NCBI GenBank assembly: GCA_045539315.1
Contig: JAZQFC010000037.1
Location: 142,791 to 206,790, forward strand
Direction of reading: 5' to 3'
Length of the DNA stretch: 64,000 nucleotides
Source of the DNA: RUG11462 sp045539315
GTDB lineage: Bacteria > Bacillota > Clostridia > Oscillospirales > Acutalibacteraceae
The notes beneath the pieces were generated by a model. The model saw nothing but the letters and a program-made list of their open reading frames with translations. It was not told where the DNA came from and searched no databases. The translations under genes were made by a program, and so were the position numbers. Positions 25,386 to 34,872 of the stretch are shown one piece after another; positions within the stretch are counted from its first letter, which is position 1, and every line of letters starts with the position of its first letter.

Positions 25386-25422
25386 AAACCGCTCTGCAAT
25401 ATTTTAGCAGGGCGGTTTTTAT
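25386..25422 (+). terminator. intercistronic terminator between binding protein and permease genes
   Basis: AACCGCTCTGC (25387-25397) pairs with GCAGGGCGGTT (25407-25417), one G:T pair, followed by T residues. Partial read-through would give more binding protein than permease. Confidence 0.8.
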
Positions 25423-25457
25423 TATAAACTTTTTTAAAATTTAAGGGAGATTTTACA

Positions 25458-26309
25458 ATGAGTAAAGATTTAAAAAAATATTTCCCTGTGTTTGTGTTAC
25501 CAACACTTATAGCATTTATAATCGCTTTTATCGCCCCATTTATTATGGGACTTGGTCTTTCTTTTACCAAGTTTAATACGGTTACTAATGCTACTTTTGT
25601 AGGATTTGATAACTATATCAAAATCTTCACAGATGCCGATGGCGACTTTATGCATGCTTTTGTTTTCACTTCACTTTTTACAGCAGTTTCAATTGTTACT
25701 GTAAACGTGATAGCATTTGCACTCGCTATGTTGTTAACACGCTCAATCAAGGGTACAAACTTTTTCCGTTCGGTATTTTTCTTGCCAAACTTAATCGGCG
25801 GTATTGTTTTGGGTTATATTTGGCAACTTCTTATAAATGGTGTTCTAGATATTTTAGTCAATTCAGATATAACAATGTCTTCAGATTATGGTTTTTGGGG
25901 ACTTGTAATTTTAAATAACTGGCAGTTAATCGGTTATATGATGGTAATTTATATTGCCGGAATTCAAAACATTCCCGGCGACCTTACAGAAGCAAGTGCT
26001 ATTGACGGGGCAACCCCTGCAAAAACACTTTTCAAAATTACCATTCCAATGGTTATGCCATCTATCACAATTTGTATGTTCTTAACACTTACAAATTCAT
26101 TTAAAATGTTTGACCAAAACTTAGCGCTCACAGGTGGCGCGCCTGGTAAAGAAACTCAAATGCTCGCTTTGGATATTTATAAAACTTTCTATGGCAGAAT
26201 AGGTTGGGCTGGCGTTGGTCAAGCAAAAGCGGTAATTTTCTTTATAATTGTTGCGCTTATCGCGTTTATTCAACTTCGTGCAACACGCTCAAAGGAGGTT
26301 GAACAATGA
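25458..26309 (+). CDS. sugar ABC transporter permease (MalF type)
   Basis: A 283-residue membrane subunit with six helices and the cytoplasmic EAA loop EASAIDGATPAKTLFKITIP near residue 180, which contacts the ATPase. It is the MalF-like half of a CUT1 carbohydrate importer. It overlaps the next permease by 4 bases (ATGA). The substrate is inferred from malQ and glgP. Confidence 0.9.
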   Translation: MSKDLKKYFPVFVLPTLIAFIIAFIAPFIMGLGLSFTKFNTVTNATFVGFDNYIKIFTDADGDFMHAFVFTSLFTAVSIVTVNVIAFALAMLLTRSIKGTNFFRSVFFLPNLIGGIVLGYIWQLLINGVLDILVNSDITMSSDYGFWGLVILNNWQLIGYMMVIYIAGIQNIPGDLTEASAIDGATPAKTLFKITIPMVMPSITICMFLTLTNSFKMFDQNLALTGGAPGKETQMLALDIYKTFYGRIGWAGVGQAKAVIFFIIVALIAFIQLRATRSKEVEQ

Positions 26310-27148
26310 TTGCTTCTCAAAAAAAGAGTACTAATGTTATTATCACAATAATACTTTCAGTTTTGGCAGTATTATTTATGGTACCAATGGTTTTGGTATT
26401 AATAAACTCTTTTAAATCAAAACTTTTTATTTCTTCTGAACCATTTTCATTGCCAAGTGCTGAAACTTTTGTTGGCATTGAAAACTATATAAATGGTCTT
26501 ACTTCTTCAGGCTTTTTAGCCGCTTTTGGCAGGTCGGTATTTATTACAGTAGCATCTGTTGCTTTAATTGTGCTTTGTACTGCTATGACTTCCTGGTACT
26601 TAATCAGGGTTAAAAACCATTTAACAAAAGGTCTTTACTATGCTTTTGTTTTTAGTATGATAGTACCTTTCCAAATGGTAATGTTTACAATGACATACAT
26701 TGTTGGTTTGTTAAATCTTGACAATGTTTTAGGTATTGTATTTGTTTATTTAGGCTTTGGCGCAGGGCTTTCTGTGTTTATGCTTTCAGGCTTTGTAAAA
26801 AGCATTCCTTTAGAAATCGAAGAAGCCGCAACTATTGATGGTTGCAACCCAATTCAATGCTTTTTCAAAGTTGTATTTCCAATTTTAAAACCAACCGCAA
26901 TCACTGTTGCAATTCTAAATGCAATGTGGATTTGGAATGACTATTTGTTACCATACTTGGTTCTTGGTACAGATGATAAAACTGTTCCTGTTGCTATTCA
27001 AATTGCAATGCAAGGTGCTTACGGTGACACAGATATGGGTGGATTTATGGCAATGCTCGTTCTTGCAATAATTCCAATTATCATATTCTATCTCGCTTGT
27101 CAAAAACACATTATCAAAGGTGTTATTGCAGGCGCAGTTAAAGGATAA
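26306..27148 (+). CDS. sugar ABC transporter permease (MalG type)
   Basis: A 280-residue second CUT1 permease with six helices and the EAA motif EEAATIDGCNPIQCFFKVVF near residue 173. It pairs with the MalF-like subunit, the lipoprotein at 24025 and the ATPase at 28265. Translationally coupled by a 4-base overlap with the upstream gene; GGAGG is present within the end of that gene. Confidence 0.9.
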   Translation: MIASQKKSTNVIITIILSVLAVLFMVPMVLVLINSFKSKLFISSEPFSLPSAETFVGIENYINGLTSSGFLAAFGRSVFITVASVALIVLCTAMTSWYLIRVKNHLTKGLYYAFVFSMIVPFQMVMFTMTYIVGLLNLDNVLGIVFVYLGFGAGLSVFMLSGFVKSIPLEIEEAATIDGCNPIQCFFKVVFPILKPTAITVAILNAMWIWNDYLLPYLVLGTDDKTVPVAIQIAMQGAYGDTDMGGFMAMLVLAIIPIIIFYLACQKHIIKGVIAGAVKG

Positions 27149-27164
27149 TTTTTGTCGTAAACTC

Positions 27165-27193
27165 TTGTATTTTTGGTGATTTTGCTGTATCAT
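27165..27193 (+). promoter_or_regulatory. possible internal promoter for lacI
   Basis: TTGTAT (27165-27170) and TATCAT (27188-27193), spacer 17, upstream of the LacI gene. Weaker match than others in the window. Confidence 0.45.
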
Positions 27194-27230
27194 ATACAAT
27201 TATATGCTTTTTTTCAAAAGGATTGATTAT

Positions 27231-28235
27231 ATGACTATTAAAGATATTGCAAAAATCTCCGGTTATGCTATTGGTACAGTTTCGAGAGCGCTAAATAATC
27301 ACCCTAATGTATCGCCTGTGGCGAGAGAAAAAATTTTAGCGGTGGCTGAACAATATAACTTTGTAAGAAATACAAATGCGCAACTTCTTAAACAGCAAGG
27401 TAGATATATTGCTATTTTGGTTAAAGGCGTTTCAAATGTATTGCTTAATTCTATTCTCGAGATTATTCAAGAGCATATTGGTGAAACTATTTATACCTCA
27501 TCTGTTTTTGTTTTAGATGAGTATGACAACGAAGCAAAAACTGCTTTGAAAATTTATTATGAAAAAAGACCTGCCGGAATAATATTTTTAGGCGGTAACC
27601 CTCAAAGATATGAATCTGATTTTAATAAGATAAAAGTTCCTTGTGTTTTGATTACTAATCAGGCAGAAAACGTTGAAAACAAAAATCTTTCAAGCGTTGG
27701 TACTGATGATGTTTTTGCCGCAGAGCAAATAACACAACATCTTATTGAAAATGGGCATACAAAAATCGGTGTTGTCGGTGGCGATATAACTAACTCTGAA
27801 ATTACCGAGCGTAGATATAGAGGATTTTTAACCGCAATGCAAAAGAATGGTATTGAATTTGATTTTGATAAACAGTATCAAACAACAAAATACTCTTTGC
27901 AAGGTGGAAGCGAAGGTGTTCAAAACCTCGTTGAAAAATTCAAAGATATTACTGCTTGTTTTTGTATGAGTGATGTTCAGGCAATCGGCGCTATGAGAAA
28001 ATTATCTGATATGGGAATTGATGTTCCAAAAGATATTTCTATAACCGGTTTTGATGGGTTGGAGTTTACTCAATTTATTATTCCTAGGCTTACTACTGTA
28101 AAGCAATCTGAAAAAAACTTGGCTAAAAAAGGTTTGAAAGCGTTGCTTAAAAATATTGAAGAAGATGAAGAACCTGAACATATTTTAATACCTTTTGAAT
28201 TTATAAAGGGAGAAAGTGTATTAAAGATAAATTAA
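27231..28235 (+). CDS. LacI-family transcriptional regulator of maltodextrin genes
   Basis: A 334-residue LacI/GalR repressor: HTH TIKDIAKISGYAIGTVSRAL at residues 2-21, hinge after NNHPNVSP, and a periplasmic-binding-like core ending with the DGLEFTQFIIPRLTTVKQ region. It probably binds the palindrome at 23963-23978 and releases it upon binding a maltose-type sugar (as MalR does). The ATG at 27231 gives the standard N-terminus; an in-frame ATG at 27204 would add nine residues not found in the family. It sits inside the operon between permease and ATPase genes. Confidence 0.9.
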   Translation: MTIKDIAKISGYAIGTVSRALNNHPNVSPVAREKILAVAEQYNFVRNTNAQLLKQQGRYIAILVKGVSNVLLNSILEIIQEHIGETIYTSSVFVLDEYDNEAKTALKIYYEKRPAGIIFLGGNPQRYESDFNKIKVPCVLITNQAENVENKNLSSVGTDDVFAAEQITQHLIENGHTKIGVVGGDITNSEITERRYRGFLTAMQKNGIEFDFDKQYQTTKYSLQGGSEGVQNLVEKFKDITACFCMSDVQAIGAMRKLSDMGIDVPKDISITGFDGLEFTQFIIPRLTTVKQSEKNLAKKGLKALLKNIEEDEEPEHILIPFEFIKGESVLKIN

Positions 28236-28264
28236 CTTCATTTTCTCGAAAGGAATGAATTTTA

Positions 28265-29377
28265 ATGGCATCAATTACACTAAAAAATATTAAAAAGACC
28301 TATGATGATGGCGTTACTGTTATTGAAGGTCTTAACCTTGAAATTAAAGATAAAGAATTTATAATTTTAGTTGGTCCTTCTGGTTGTGGTAAATCAACTA
28401 CACTTCGCATGATCGCCGGACTTGAAGACATAACTGATGGTGAAATGTATATTGGCGACAGACTTGTTAACAAAGTTGCCCCTAAAGATAGAGATATTGC
28501 AATGGTTTTCCAATCATATGCGCTTTATCCACATATGACAGTTTATAAAAATATGGCTTTCGCTTTGGAACTTAGAAAAGTTGATAAAAAAGAAATCGAC
28601 CGAAAAGTACGCGAAGCCGCAAAAATTCTTGATATTGAACAATATCTTAATCGTAAACCAAAAGCACTTTCTGGTGGTCAACGTCAACGTGTAGCGCTTG
28701 GTCGTGCTATGGTTCGTGACCCTGCAGTATTCTTGCTTGACGAACCTCTCTCAAACCTTGACGCAAAATTAAGAACAGAGATGAGAAGCCAAATTACCAG
28801 ACTTCATAACGATTTACAGACAACTTTTGTTTATGTAACTCACGACCAAACTGAAGCGATGACAATGGCTGATAGAATTGTTGTTATGAAAGACGGTTTT
28901 ATTCAACAAGTTGATACACCTGAATTTCTTTATGAACATCCTTGTAATATGTTTGTTGCAGGATTTATCGGCACACCACAAATGAACTTTATTGATGCAA
29001 CTATCAATGAAAAAGGTGGCAAAATCTATGCCGAGTTTGATAAGTATTCTGTTTTATTGCCTGAAAGAATGCAAGAGTGCGATGCTTTGAAAAAATACAT
29101 TGGCAAAACTGTTGTTTTCGGTATCAGACCTGAAGACTTGCACGCAGAAGCAAAATATGCTTTGAAAGATGACAGCAATAAAATTGATTTACATGTAGAA
29201 ATCGCTGAAATGATGGGCTCTGAAATTTATGTTTATAGCAGTATTTTAGATAAAAAGATTATTGCAAAAGTGCCATCAAGCGAAAAAATCAAGAGCAACA
29301 CTGATGTTTCATTGTATCTTGACGCAGATTCTGCTCATATTTTTGACAAAGAAACAGAAAGATTAATTTGTGACTAA
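28265..29377 (+). CDS. carbohydrate ABC transporter ATPase (MalK/MsmX/UgpC type)
   Basis: A 370-residue ATPase: Walker A GPSGCGKST (near residue 40), Q-loop MVFQSYALYPHMT, signature LSGGQRQRVALGRA, Walker B VFLLDEPLSNLDAK, His switch YVTHDQTEA, and a C-terminal TOBE region with FGIRPEDLHAE. It energises the CUT1 permeases; in Firmicutes a single MsmX-type ATPase can serve several sugar importers. AAAGGAATG precedes the start. Confidence 0.93.
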   Translation: MASITLKNIKKTYDDGVTVIEGLNLEIKDKEFIILVGPSGCGKSTTLRMIAGLEDITDGEMYIGDRLVNKVAPKDRDIAMVFQSYALYPHMTVYKNMAFALELRKVDKKEIDRKVREAAKILDIEQYLNRKPKALSGGQRQRVALGRAMVRDPAVFLLDEPLSNLDAKLRTEMRSQITRLHNDLQTTFVYVTHDQTEAMTMADRIVVMKDGFIQQVDTPEFLYEHPCNMFVAGFIGTPQMNFIDATINEKGGKIYAEFDKYSVLLPERMQECDALKKYIGKTVVFGIRPEDLHAEAKYALKDDSNKIDLHVEIAEMMGSEIYVYSSILDKKIIAKVPSSEKIKSNTDVSLYLDADSAHIFDKETERLICD

Positions 29378-29402
29378 TTTCACATAAAAAGGAGGAATTA
29401 TT

Positions 29403-30884
29403 ATGAGAGCAAGTGGAGTTTTAATGCACATTTCATCACTACCGGGAGATTTTGGTATCGGAACATTTGGTGAAAATGCTTTTAAGTTTGTTGACCTTTT
29501 AGAACAAAGCGGTCAAACTTACTGGCAAATACTCCCTTTATGCCCTACCTCCTATGGTGATTCGCCATATCAAAGTTTTTCAACCTTTGCCGGCAACCCT
29601 TATTTTATTGATTTTGACATTCTTAAAGAAAAAGGTTATTTAACCGCGAGTGACTTTGAGGATATTTCTTGGGGTGACGATAAAACAAGCGTTGATTATG
29701 GTTTGATTTATGAAAAGCGAAAAATCGTTTTCAAGAAGTTGCAAAAAAACTTTTTCAAAGCACTTCCTGAAGATTACAACAAATTCTGTGATAAAAATTC
29801 TTTTTGGTTAGATGATTTTTCGCTTTTTATGGCGATAAAAGATGAGTTTTCGGGCAAATCTTTTACTCTTTGGGATGATGATATTCGTACCCGCGAAAAA
29901 AGCGCCTTAAAACGATACAGGGAAAAATGCGCTGACACTATTAACTATTATAAAATGCTTCAATACCTATTTTTTGAGCAATGGAATTGTTTGAAATCTT
30001 ATGCAAATAATAAAGGTATCAAGATAATTGGCGACTTGCCTATTTATGTTGCAGCGGATAGCGCAGATGTTTGGTCAAATCCTGAACAATTTATGTTAGA
30101 TGAAAAACTTTATCCTATTGAAGTTGCAGGTTGTCCGCCTGATGCTTTTTCTAAAGATGGTCAGTTATGGGGTAACCCTTTGTACAACTGGGAATTTATG
30201 AAGCAAGACGGTTATTCTTGGTGGATAAGACGTCTAAAAGAATGCTTAAAACTTTATGATGTTATAAGAATAGACCACTTTAGAGGTTTTGACTCATATT
30301 ATTGCATCAAAGCAGGTAGCAAAACCGCTAAAAACGGTATTTGGCGTGAAGGTCCTAAAATGGACTTGTTTAAAGCATTTAAAAAGGAATTAGGTAATTT
30401 GCCTATTATCGCAGAAGATTTAGGCTTTTTAACACCAAGTGTTAGAAAACTTCTCAAACAAAGCAAATTCCCTGGTATGAAAGTTTTGCAATTTGCTTTT
30501 GACTCACGCGAAGAAAGTGATTATTTGCCACATAACTACATTCAAAATTGTGTTGTATATACCGGCACTCACGATAATGATACCATTCTTGGTTGGCAAA
30601 AAACATCTAAAAGAAAAGATGTTAAATTTGCAAAAGAATACCTTAATGCAAAAAGAAATATTCATTGGGCCATGATTTCAAGTGCGTTATCAAGCGTTGC
30701 TGATACTGCCGTTATCACTATGCAGGACATTTTAGGGCTTGGTAGCGAGGCTAGAATGAACATCCCTTCTACTGTGGGCGAAAACTGGAAATGGCGAATG
30801 AATATTGACGATTTAAAATCAGAAAATTTTGAAAAATTACATTACTATACAAAACTTTACTCAAGGGCAAGAAAGGATTTTTGA
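29403..30884 (+). CDS. malQ: 4-alpha-glucanotransferase (amylomaltase)
   Basis: A 493-residue GH77 enzyme. It begins MRASGVLMHISSLPGDFGIGT and carries GDLPIYVAADSADVWSNP, RIDHFRGFDSYY (nucleophile Asp), IAEDLGFLTP (acid/base Glu) and YTGTHDNDT, all conserved in MalQ. It transfers maltosyl units between glucans so that imported short maltodextrins become long enough for the phosphorylase. Its stop is 2 bases before the glgP start. Confidence 0.95.
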   Translation: MRASGVLMHISSLPGDFGIGTFGENAFKFVDLLEQSGQTYWQILPLCPTSYGDSPYQSFSTFAGNPYFIDFDILKEKGYLTASDFEDISWGDDKTSVDYGLIYEKRKIVFKKLQKNFFKALPEDYNKFCDKNSFWLDDFSLFMAIKDEFSGKSFTLWDDDIRTREKSALKRYREKCADTINYYKMLQYLFFEQWNCLKSYANNKGIKIIGDLPIYVAADSADVWSNPEQFMLDEKLYPIEVAGCPPDAFSKDGQLWGNPLYNWEFMKQDGYSWWIRRLKECLKLYDVIRIDHFRGFDSYYCIKAGSKTAKNGIWREGPKMDLFKAFKKELGNLPIIAEDLGFLTPSVRKLLKQSKFPGMKVLQFAFDSREESDYLPHNYIQNCVVYTGTHDNDTILGWQKTSKRKDVKFAKEYLNAKRNIHWAMISSALSSVADTAVITMQDILGLGSEARMNIPSTVGENWKWRMNIDDLKSENFEKLHYYTKLYSRARKDF

Positions 30885-30886
30885 TA

Positions 30887-33241
30887 ATGACAAATTTAGA
30901 GAATAATTTAGTTTTATTCGCTAAAACAATGTACCAAAAAGAAGTTAAACAACTAACATCAAGCGAACTTCATAATGTTGTTTCAAGCGCAATTATGGCG
31001 GAGATTTCAGATAATTGGGCGGCCTCTGAAGGAAAGCACAACCAACAAAAAAGAGCATATTATTTCTCGGCAGAGTTTTTAGTTGGACGTGCGATTTACA
31101 ATAATCTTTTTTGCCTAAAACGTACAGAAGACATAGCACAAATTCTTACAAAATACGGTAGCGATATCAATAAATTAGAAGAAATTGAAGATGCGGCGCT
31201 TGGCAATGGTGGTCTTGGTCGTCTTGCGGCTTGTTTTTTAGACAGTGCGGCAACTTTAAACCTACCTCTTGATGGTTATGGAATAAGATATAAATACGGT
31301 CTTTTCAAACAACGCTTTGAAAATGGTTTTCAAAAAGAAGAACTTGATGACTGGACACGCTACGGCGACCCTTGGTCTATAAGGAAAGAAGACGAGGCAG
31401 TTTTAATTGAATTTAGCGATGAAACTGTTAAAGCGGTGCCTTATGATATGCCGATTATCGGTTATGGTACAGATAATATTGGCACTTTAAGACTATGGCA
31501 AGCCGAGGCTTTGAGCGAATTTGATTTTGATTTGTTTAACGAGCAAAAATATACACAGTCGTTAAAGTACAAAAACAGCGCAGAAAACATTTCAAGAGTT
31601 TTATATCCTAATGACACAACTTTTGCAGGCAAACTTCTTCGACTTAAGCAACAATATTTCTTCTCATCTGCATCGCTAAAAGATGCTTTGAAGAGATTTA
31701 AAGCGCAATATGGCAACGATTTTTCAAAGTTGCCTGATGCAGTTACAATTCAACTTAACGATACTCACCCTGTTATTTCAATTCCTGAACTTATCAGACT
31801 TTTGCAACTTGAAGGTGTAAGTTTTGAAAATGCGCTTGAAATTGCTTCAAAAGTATTCAATTACACAAACCACACCATTATGCAAGAGGCTTTGGAAAAA
31901 TGGGATTTGAAGTTTGTTAGAAGAATTTCAAAAGATGTTGCAGATATTATTTTAAAAATTGATAAAAAGTTCAAACTCGAGTTAAAAAGAGCAAACTTTG
32001 ATACTAAAAAACTAAATGAAGTTGAGATAGTGCAAGGCAAAACAGTTCATATGGCTTATCTTGCTTGTTATTGTTGTAAATATATCAATGGTGTTGCTGA
32101 ACTCCATACTGAAATTTTAAAAGACGATGTGCTTAAATGTTGGTATGAGATGATGCCAGAAAAATTCCAAAACAAAACCAATGGTATCACTCAAAGAAGA
32201 TGGTTAGGACTTTGTAACCCTGAATTATCTTCGCTTATCACTCGCCTTTTGAAAAGCGAGAATTGGCTTACAGATTTAAACCAATTAAAAGCGCTTGAAA
32301 AATATAGCGATGATAAGAATATTCTTGATGAATTTATTAAAATCAAGCAAAACAACAAGCAAAAATTAAGCGACTACATTCTTGCAAACGAAGGTATAAA
32401 AATTGATTCTGAAACAGTTTTTGATGTGCAGATTAAAAGGCTTCACGAGTATAAACGCCAATTTTTAAATGCTTTGGCAATTTTAGAACTTGCATTTAGA
32501 ATTAAAGAGGGCAGTTTGAAAGACTTTAAGCCTACCACATTTATTTTTGGTGCAAAATCTGCGCCTGGCTATTTTAGAGCAAAGGCGATTATAAAACTTA
32601 TTGATGAAATCAGAAAGTTTATTGAAAATGATAGCGTTGTAAGTAAATATATAAAAATTGTTTTTGTTTCTAATTACAATGTTTCTTATGCCGAAAAAAT
32701 CATTGCTGCTGCTGATGTTTCGGAGCAAATTTCAACTGCAGGCACAGAGGCTTCTGGCACAGGTAATATGAAATTAATGCTTAATGGCGCTTGTACTCTT
32801 GGCACTTATGACGGCGCTAATGTTGAAATCGTAAGCGAAGCAGGAATGGAAAATAACTTCATTTTCGGCGCAAGAGTTGAAGAAATTGAGAAAATTAAAG
32901 ATTCTTATGATGTTAAGAAGTATTATAAATCAAACAAAGGCTTCAAACGAGTGTTAGACGCGCTTATTGATGGCACACTTGATGATGATAATACCGGAAT
33001 GTTTAAAGAACTTTACTCGGCAATTTTAGAAGGCGCTTCTTGGCACGAGCCTGACCACTACTTTTTAGCGCTTGATTTCGATGATTTTATCAAGGCCAAA
33101 ATCGATATAAATAATTGCCAGAAAGACAAGTATTTATACGCTAAAAAATGTTTTATTAATATGTGTAATGCAGGTAAATTCTCATCAGACAGAACAATAA
33201 AACAATATGCAGATGAAATCTGGCATATCAAAAAAGTTTAA
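30887..33241 (+). CDS. glgP: glycogen/maltodextrin phosphorylase
   Basis: A 784-residue GT35 phosphorylase that releases glucose 1-phosphate from alpha-1,4-glucans using pyridoxal phosphate. Visible motifs: EDAALGNGGLGRLAACFLDS near residue 100, YGIRYKYGLFKQ, and EASGTGNMKLMLNGACTLGTYDGANVE with the PLP Lys. The ATG at 30887 is preferred over the TTG at 30881, which overlaps the malQ stop. Adjacent importer and malQ indicate maltodextrin use; glycogen turnover is also possible. A terminator follows. Confidence 0.95.
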   Translation: MTNLENNLVLFAKTMYQKEVKQLTSSELHNVVSSAIMAEISDNWAASEGKHNQQKRAYYFSAEFLVGRAIYNNLFCLKRTEDIAQILTKYGSDINKLEEIEDAALGNGGLGRLAACFLDSAATLNLPLDGYGIRYKYGLFKQRFENGFQKEELDDWTRYGDPWSIRKEDEAVLIEFSDETVKAVPYDMPIIGYGTDNIGTLRLWQAEALSEFDFDLFNEQKYTQSLKYKNSAENISRVLYPNDTTFAGKLLRLKQQYFFSSASLKDALKRFKAQYGNDFSKLPDAVTIQLNDTHPVISIPELIRLLQLEGVSFENALEIASKVFNYTNHTIMQEALEKWDLKFVRRISKDVADIILKIDKKFKLELKRANFDTKKLNEVEIVQGKTVHMAYLACYCCKYINGVAELHTEILKDDVLKCWYEMMPEKFQNKTNGITQRRWLGLCNPELSSLITRLLKSENWLTDLNQLKALEKYSDDKNILDEFIKIKQNNKQKLSDYILANEGIKIDSETVFDVQIKRLHEYKRQFLNALAILELAFRIKEGSLKDFKPTTFIFGAKSAPGYFRAKAIIKLIDEIRKFIENDSVVSKYIKIVFVSNYNVSYAEKIIAAADVSEQISTAGTEASGTGNMKLMLNGACTLGTYDGANVEIVSEAGMENNFIFGARVEEIEKIKDSYDVKKYYKSNKGFKRVLDALIDGTLDDDNTGMFKELYSAILEGASWHEPDHYFLALDFDDFIKAKIDINNCQKDKYLYAKKCFINMCNAGKFSSDRTIKQYADEIWHIKKV

Positions 33242-33248
33242 ATAGAAG

Positions 33249-33283
33249 TAAAAAGCCAACCTCAAATGAGGTTGGCTTTTTCG
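33249..33283 (+). terminator. terminator of the maltodextrin operon
   Basis: AAAAGCCAACCTCA (33251-33264) pairs perfectly with TGAGGTTGGCTTTT (33267-33280), followed by T. Confidence 0.92.
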
Positions 33284-33385
33284 TCATTCTGAACACGCGT
33301 GAAGAATCTTTTTAAATCCATCGCCAAAGGCGATACCTACAGAGCCTTCTTTCTCAAGAAGGTGGCATTTTCGCAGAAAATGACG
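33282..33385. repeat. structured intergenic repeat-like tract
   Basis: In the 315-base gap before galK, CGTCATT (33282-33288) and AATGACG (33379-33385) are inverted ends. Between them are ATCGCC-AAA-GGCGAT and CCTTCTT-TCTC-AAGAAGG hairpins. The opening resembles the GTCATTCTGA...GAAGAATC intergenic repeats seen in many Firmicutes. It codes for nothing that I can support. The rest of the gap holds the galK promoter. Confidence 0.5.
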
Positions 33386-33497
33386 GATGATGGACAAAAC
33401 AGCCCCTCCCCTACGATAGAATATTTGTTTTATTGCAGGTCAGTTTTTATTTGCTAAAAAATATTAAAAATTATATTAATCTTTTAGAAAAAATGGG

Positions 33498-33526
33498 TTG
33501 TTTCTTGTGGAATTTTGTGTTAAAAT
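33498..33526 (+). promoter_or_regulatory. promoter of galK-galT
   Basis: TTGTTT (33498-33503) and TAAAAT (33521-33526), spacer 17, 30 bases ahead of the galK start. Confidence 0.65.
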
Positions 33527-33556
33527 AAGATGAATATTTTTTAAGGGAGAAATTTT

Positions 33557-34846
33557 ATGTTTAATGCACAAAGTTTAAAAGCAGAACTTTTTAGTGGTAA
33601 ATATGAAAACACTTTCAAAAAACTTTACCCTAATCAACAAAATGTTGCTGAACGTTATGCACGAGTTGTTGATAAGTTTGTAAATAAATATGGCGATAGC
33701 GAGGGGTTAAGGCTTTTCTCTGCTCCTGGCAGAACTGAAGTTGGCGGTAACCATACAGACCATCAGCAAGGTTGCGTGCTCGCTGCGGGCGTTGATTTGG
33801 ACGTTATTGCAGTTGCCAGAAAAACTGATACAGGTATTATCAGAATTCAGTCTGAAGGCTTCGCAGAAGATGTTATTGATTTGAGTGTGCTTACCCCTCA
33901 AGAAGACGAAGTAGAACACGCGCCTGCGCTTGTTCGTGGTGTTGCTGCAAGATTCAAGCAATTAGGCTATGAAATCGGCGGTTTTGACGCTTACACAACT
34001 TCTAATGTTTTAAAAGGGTCCGGTCTTTCATCATCTGCGGCATTTGAAGTGCTTGTTTGCACACTTCTTAACTCGCTTTATAATGACGGAAAAATGGATT
34101 CAGTTGAAAAAGCAATTGTTTCGCAATATGCAGAAAATGAATTCTTTAAAAAGCCTTGTGGACTTATGGACCAAATGGCTTGTTCATACGGTGGTTTTGT
34201 TGGCATTGATTTTGATGACCCTGCAAACCCTGTTATCGAAAAAGTTGATTTTGATTTTAACGCAGTAAACCACTCGCTTTGTATTGTTGATACAGGTGGT
34301 TGCCACGCTGATTTGACTGCTGATTATGCCGGTGTTCCTGCTGAAATGAAGGCAGTAGCCGCTTACTTTGGCAAAGGTGTGCTTCGTGATGTTGATGAGC
34401 AAGAATTTTACTCATCTGTTTCAAAACTTCGTGATGCTGTTTCCGACAGAGCGATTCTTCGCGCTATTCACTTCTTTAATGACAACCGCAGAGCAGTAGT
34501 TTTAAAAGAAAAATTAAAAGCAAATGATTTTGAAGGCTTTAAACAAACAATTTTAGAGTCAGGCAAATCTTCGTTGCAATGTTTGCAAAATGTTTTTGCA
34601 TCTTCTAACCCTGGTGAGCAAGGTTTGACCCTCGCTCTTACATTAACAGAGAAAATTCTTAATGGCAAAGGCGCTTTCCGTGTTCACGGTGGTGGTTTTG
34701 CAGGAACAATTCAAGCATTTGTTCCAAACGATATTTTGCCTACATATAAATACGAAATTGAAAAAGTATTTGGCGAAGGCAAATGCTATGTTTTATCAAT
34801 TCGCCCTGTTGGTGGCGTTGAAATAACACCTAATTTATTTGATTAA
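33557..34846 (+). CDS. galK: galactokinase
   Basis: A 429-residue GHMP kinase that phosphorylates galactose at C1. Motif 1 GRTEVGGNHTDHQQG lies near residue 58 and the ATP loop KGSGLSSSAAFEVL near residue 155; near the C-terminus is FRVHGGGFAGTIQAFV. It is slightly longer than E. coli GalK (382), like other clostridial forms. galT follows after 26 bases; galE is not in the window. Confidence 0.93.
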   Translation: MFNAQSLKAELFSGKYENTFKKLYPNQQNVAERYARVVDKFVNKYGDSEGLRLFSAPGRTEVGGNHTDHQQGCVLAAGVDLDVIAVARKTDTGIIRIQSEGFAEDVIDLSVLTPQEDEVEHAPALVRGVAARFKQLGYEIGGFDAYTTSNVLKGSGLSSSAAFEVLVCTLLNSLYNDGKMDSVEKAIVSQYAENEFFKKPCGLMDQMACSYGGFVGIDFDDPANPVIEKVDFDFNAVNHSLCIVDTGGCHADLTADYAGVPAEMKAVAAYFGKGVLRDVDEQEFYSSVSKLRDAVSDRAILRAIHFFNDNRRAVVLKEKLKANDFEGFKQTILESGKSSLQCLQNVFASSNPGEQGLTLALTLTEKILNGKGAFRVHGGGFAGTIQAFVPNDILPTYKYEIEKVFGEGKCYVLSIRPVGGVEITPNLFD

Positions 34847-34872
34847 TTTATTTTTAAGGAGAATTTTTTAAT

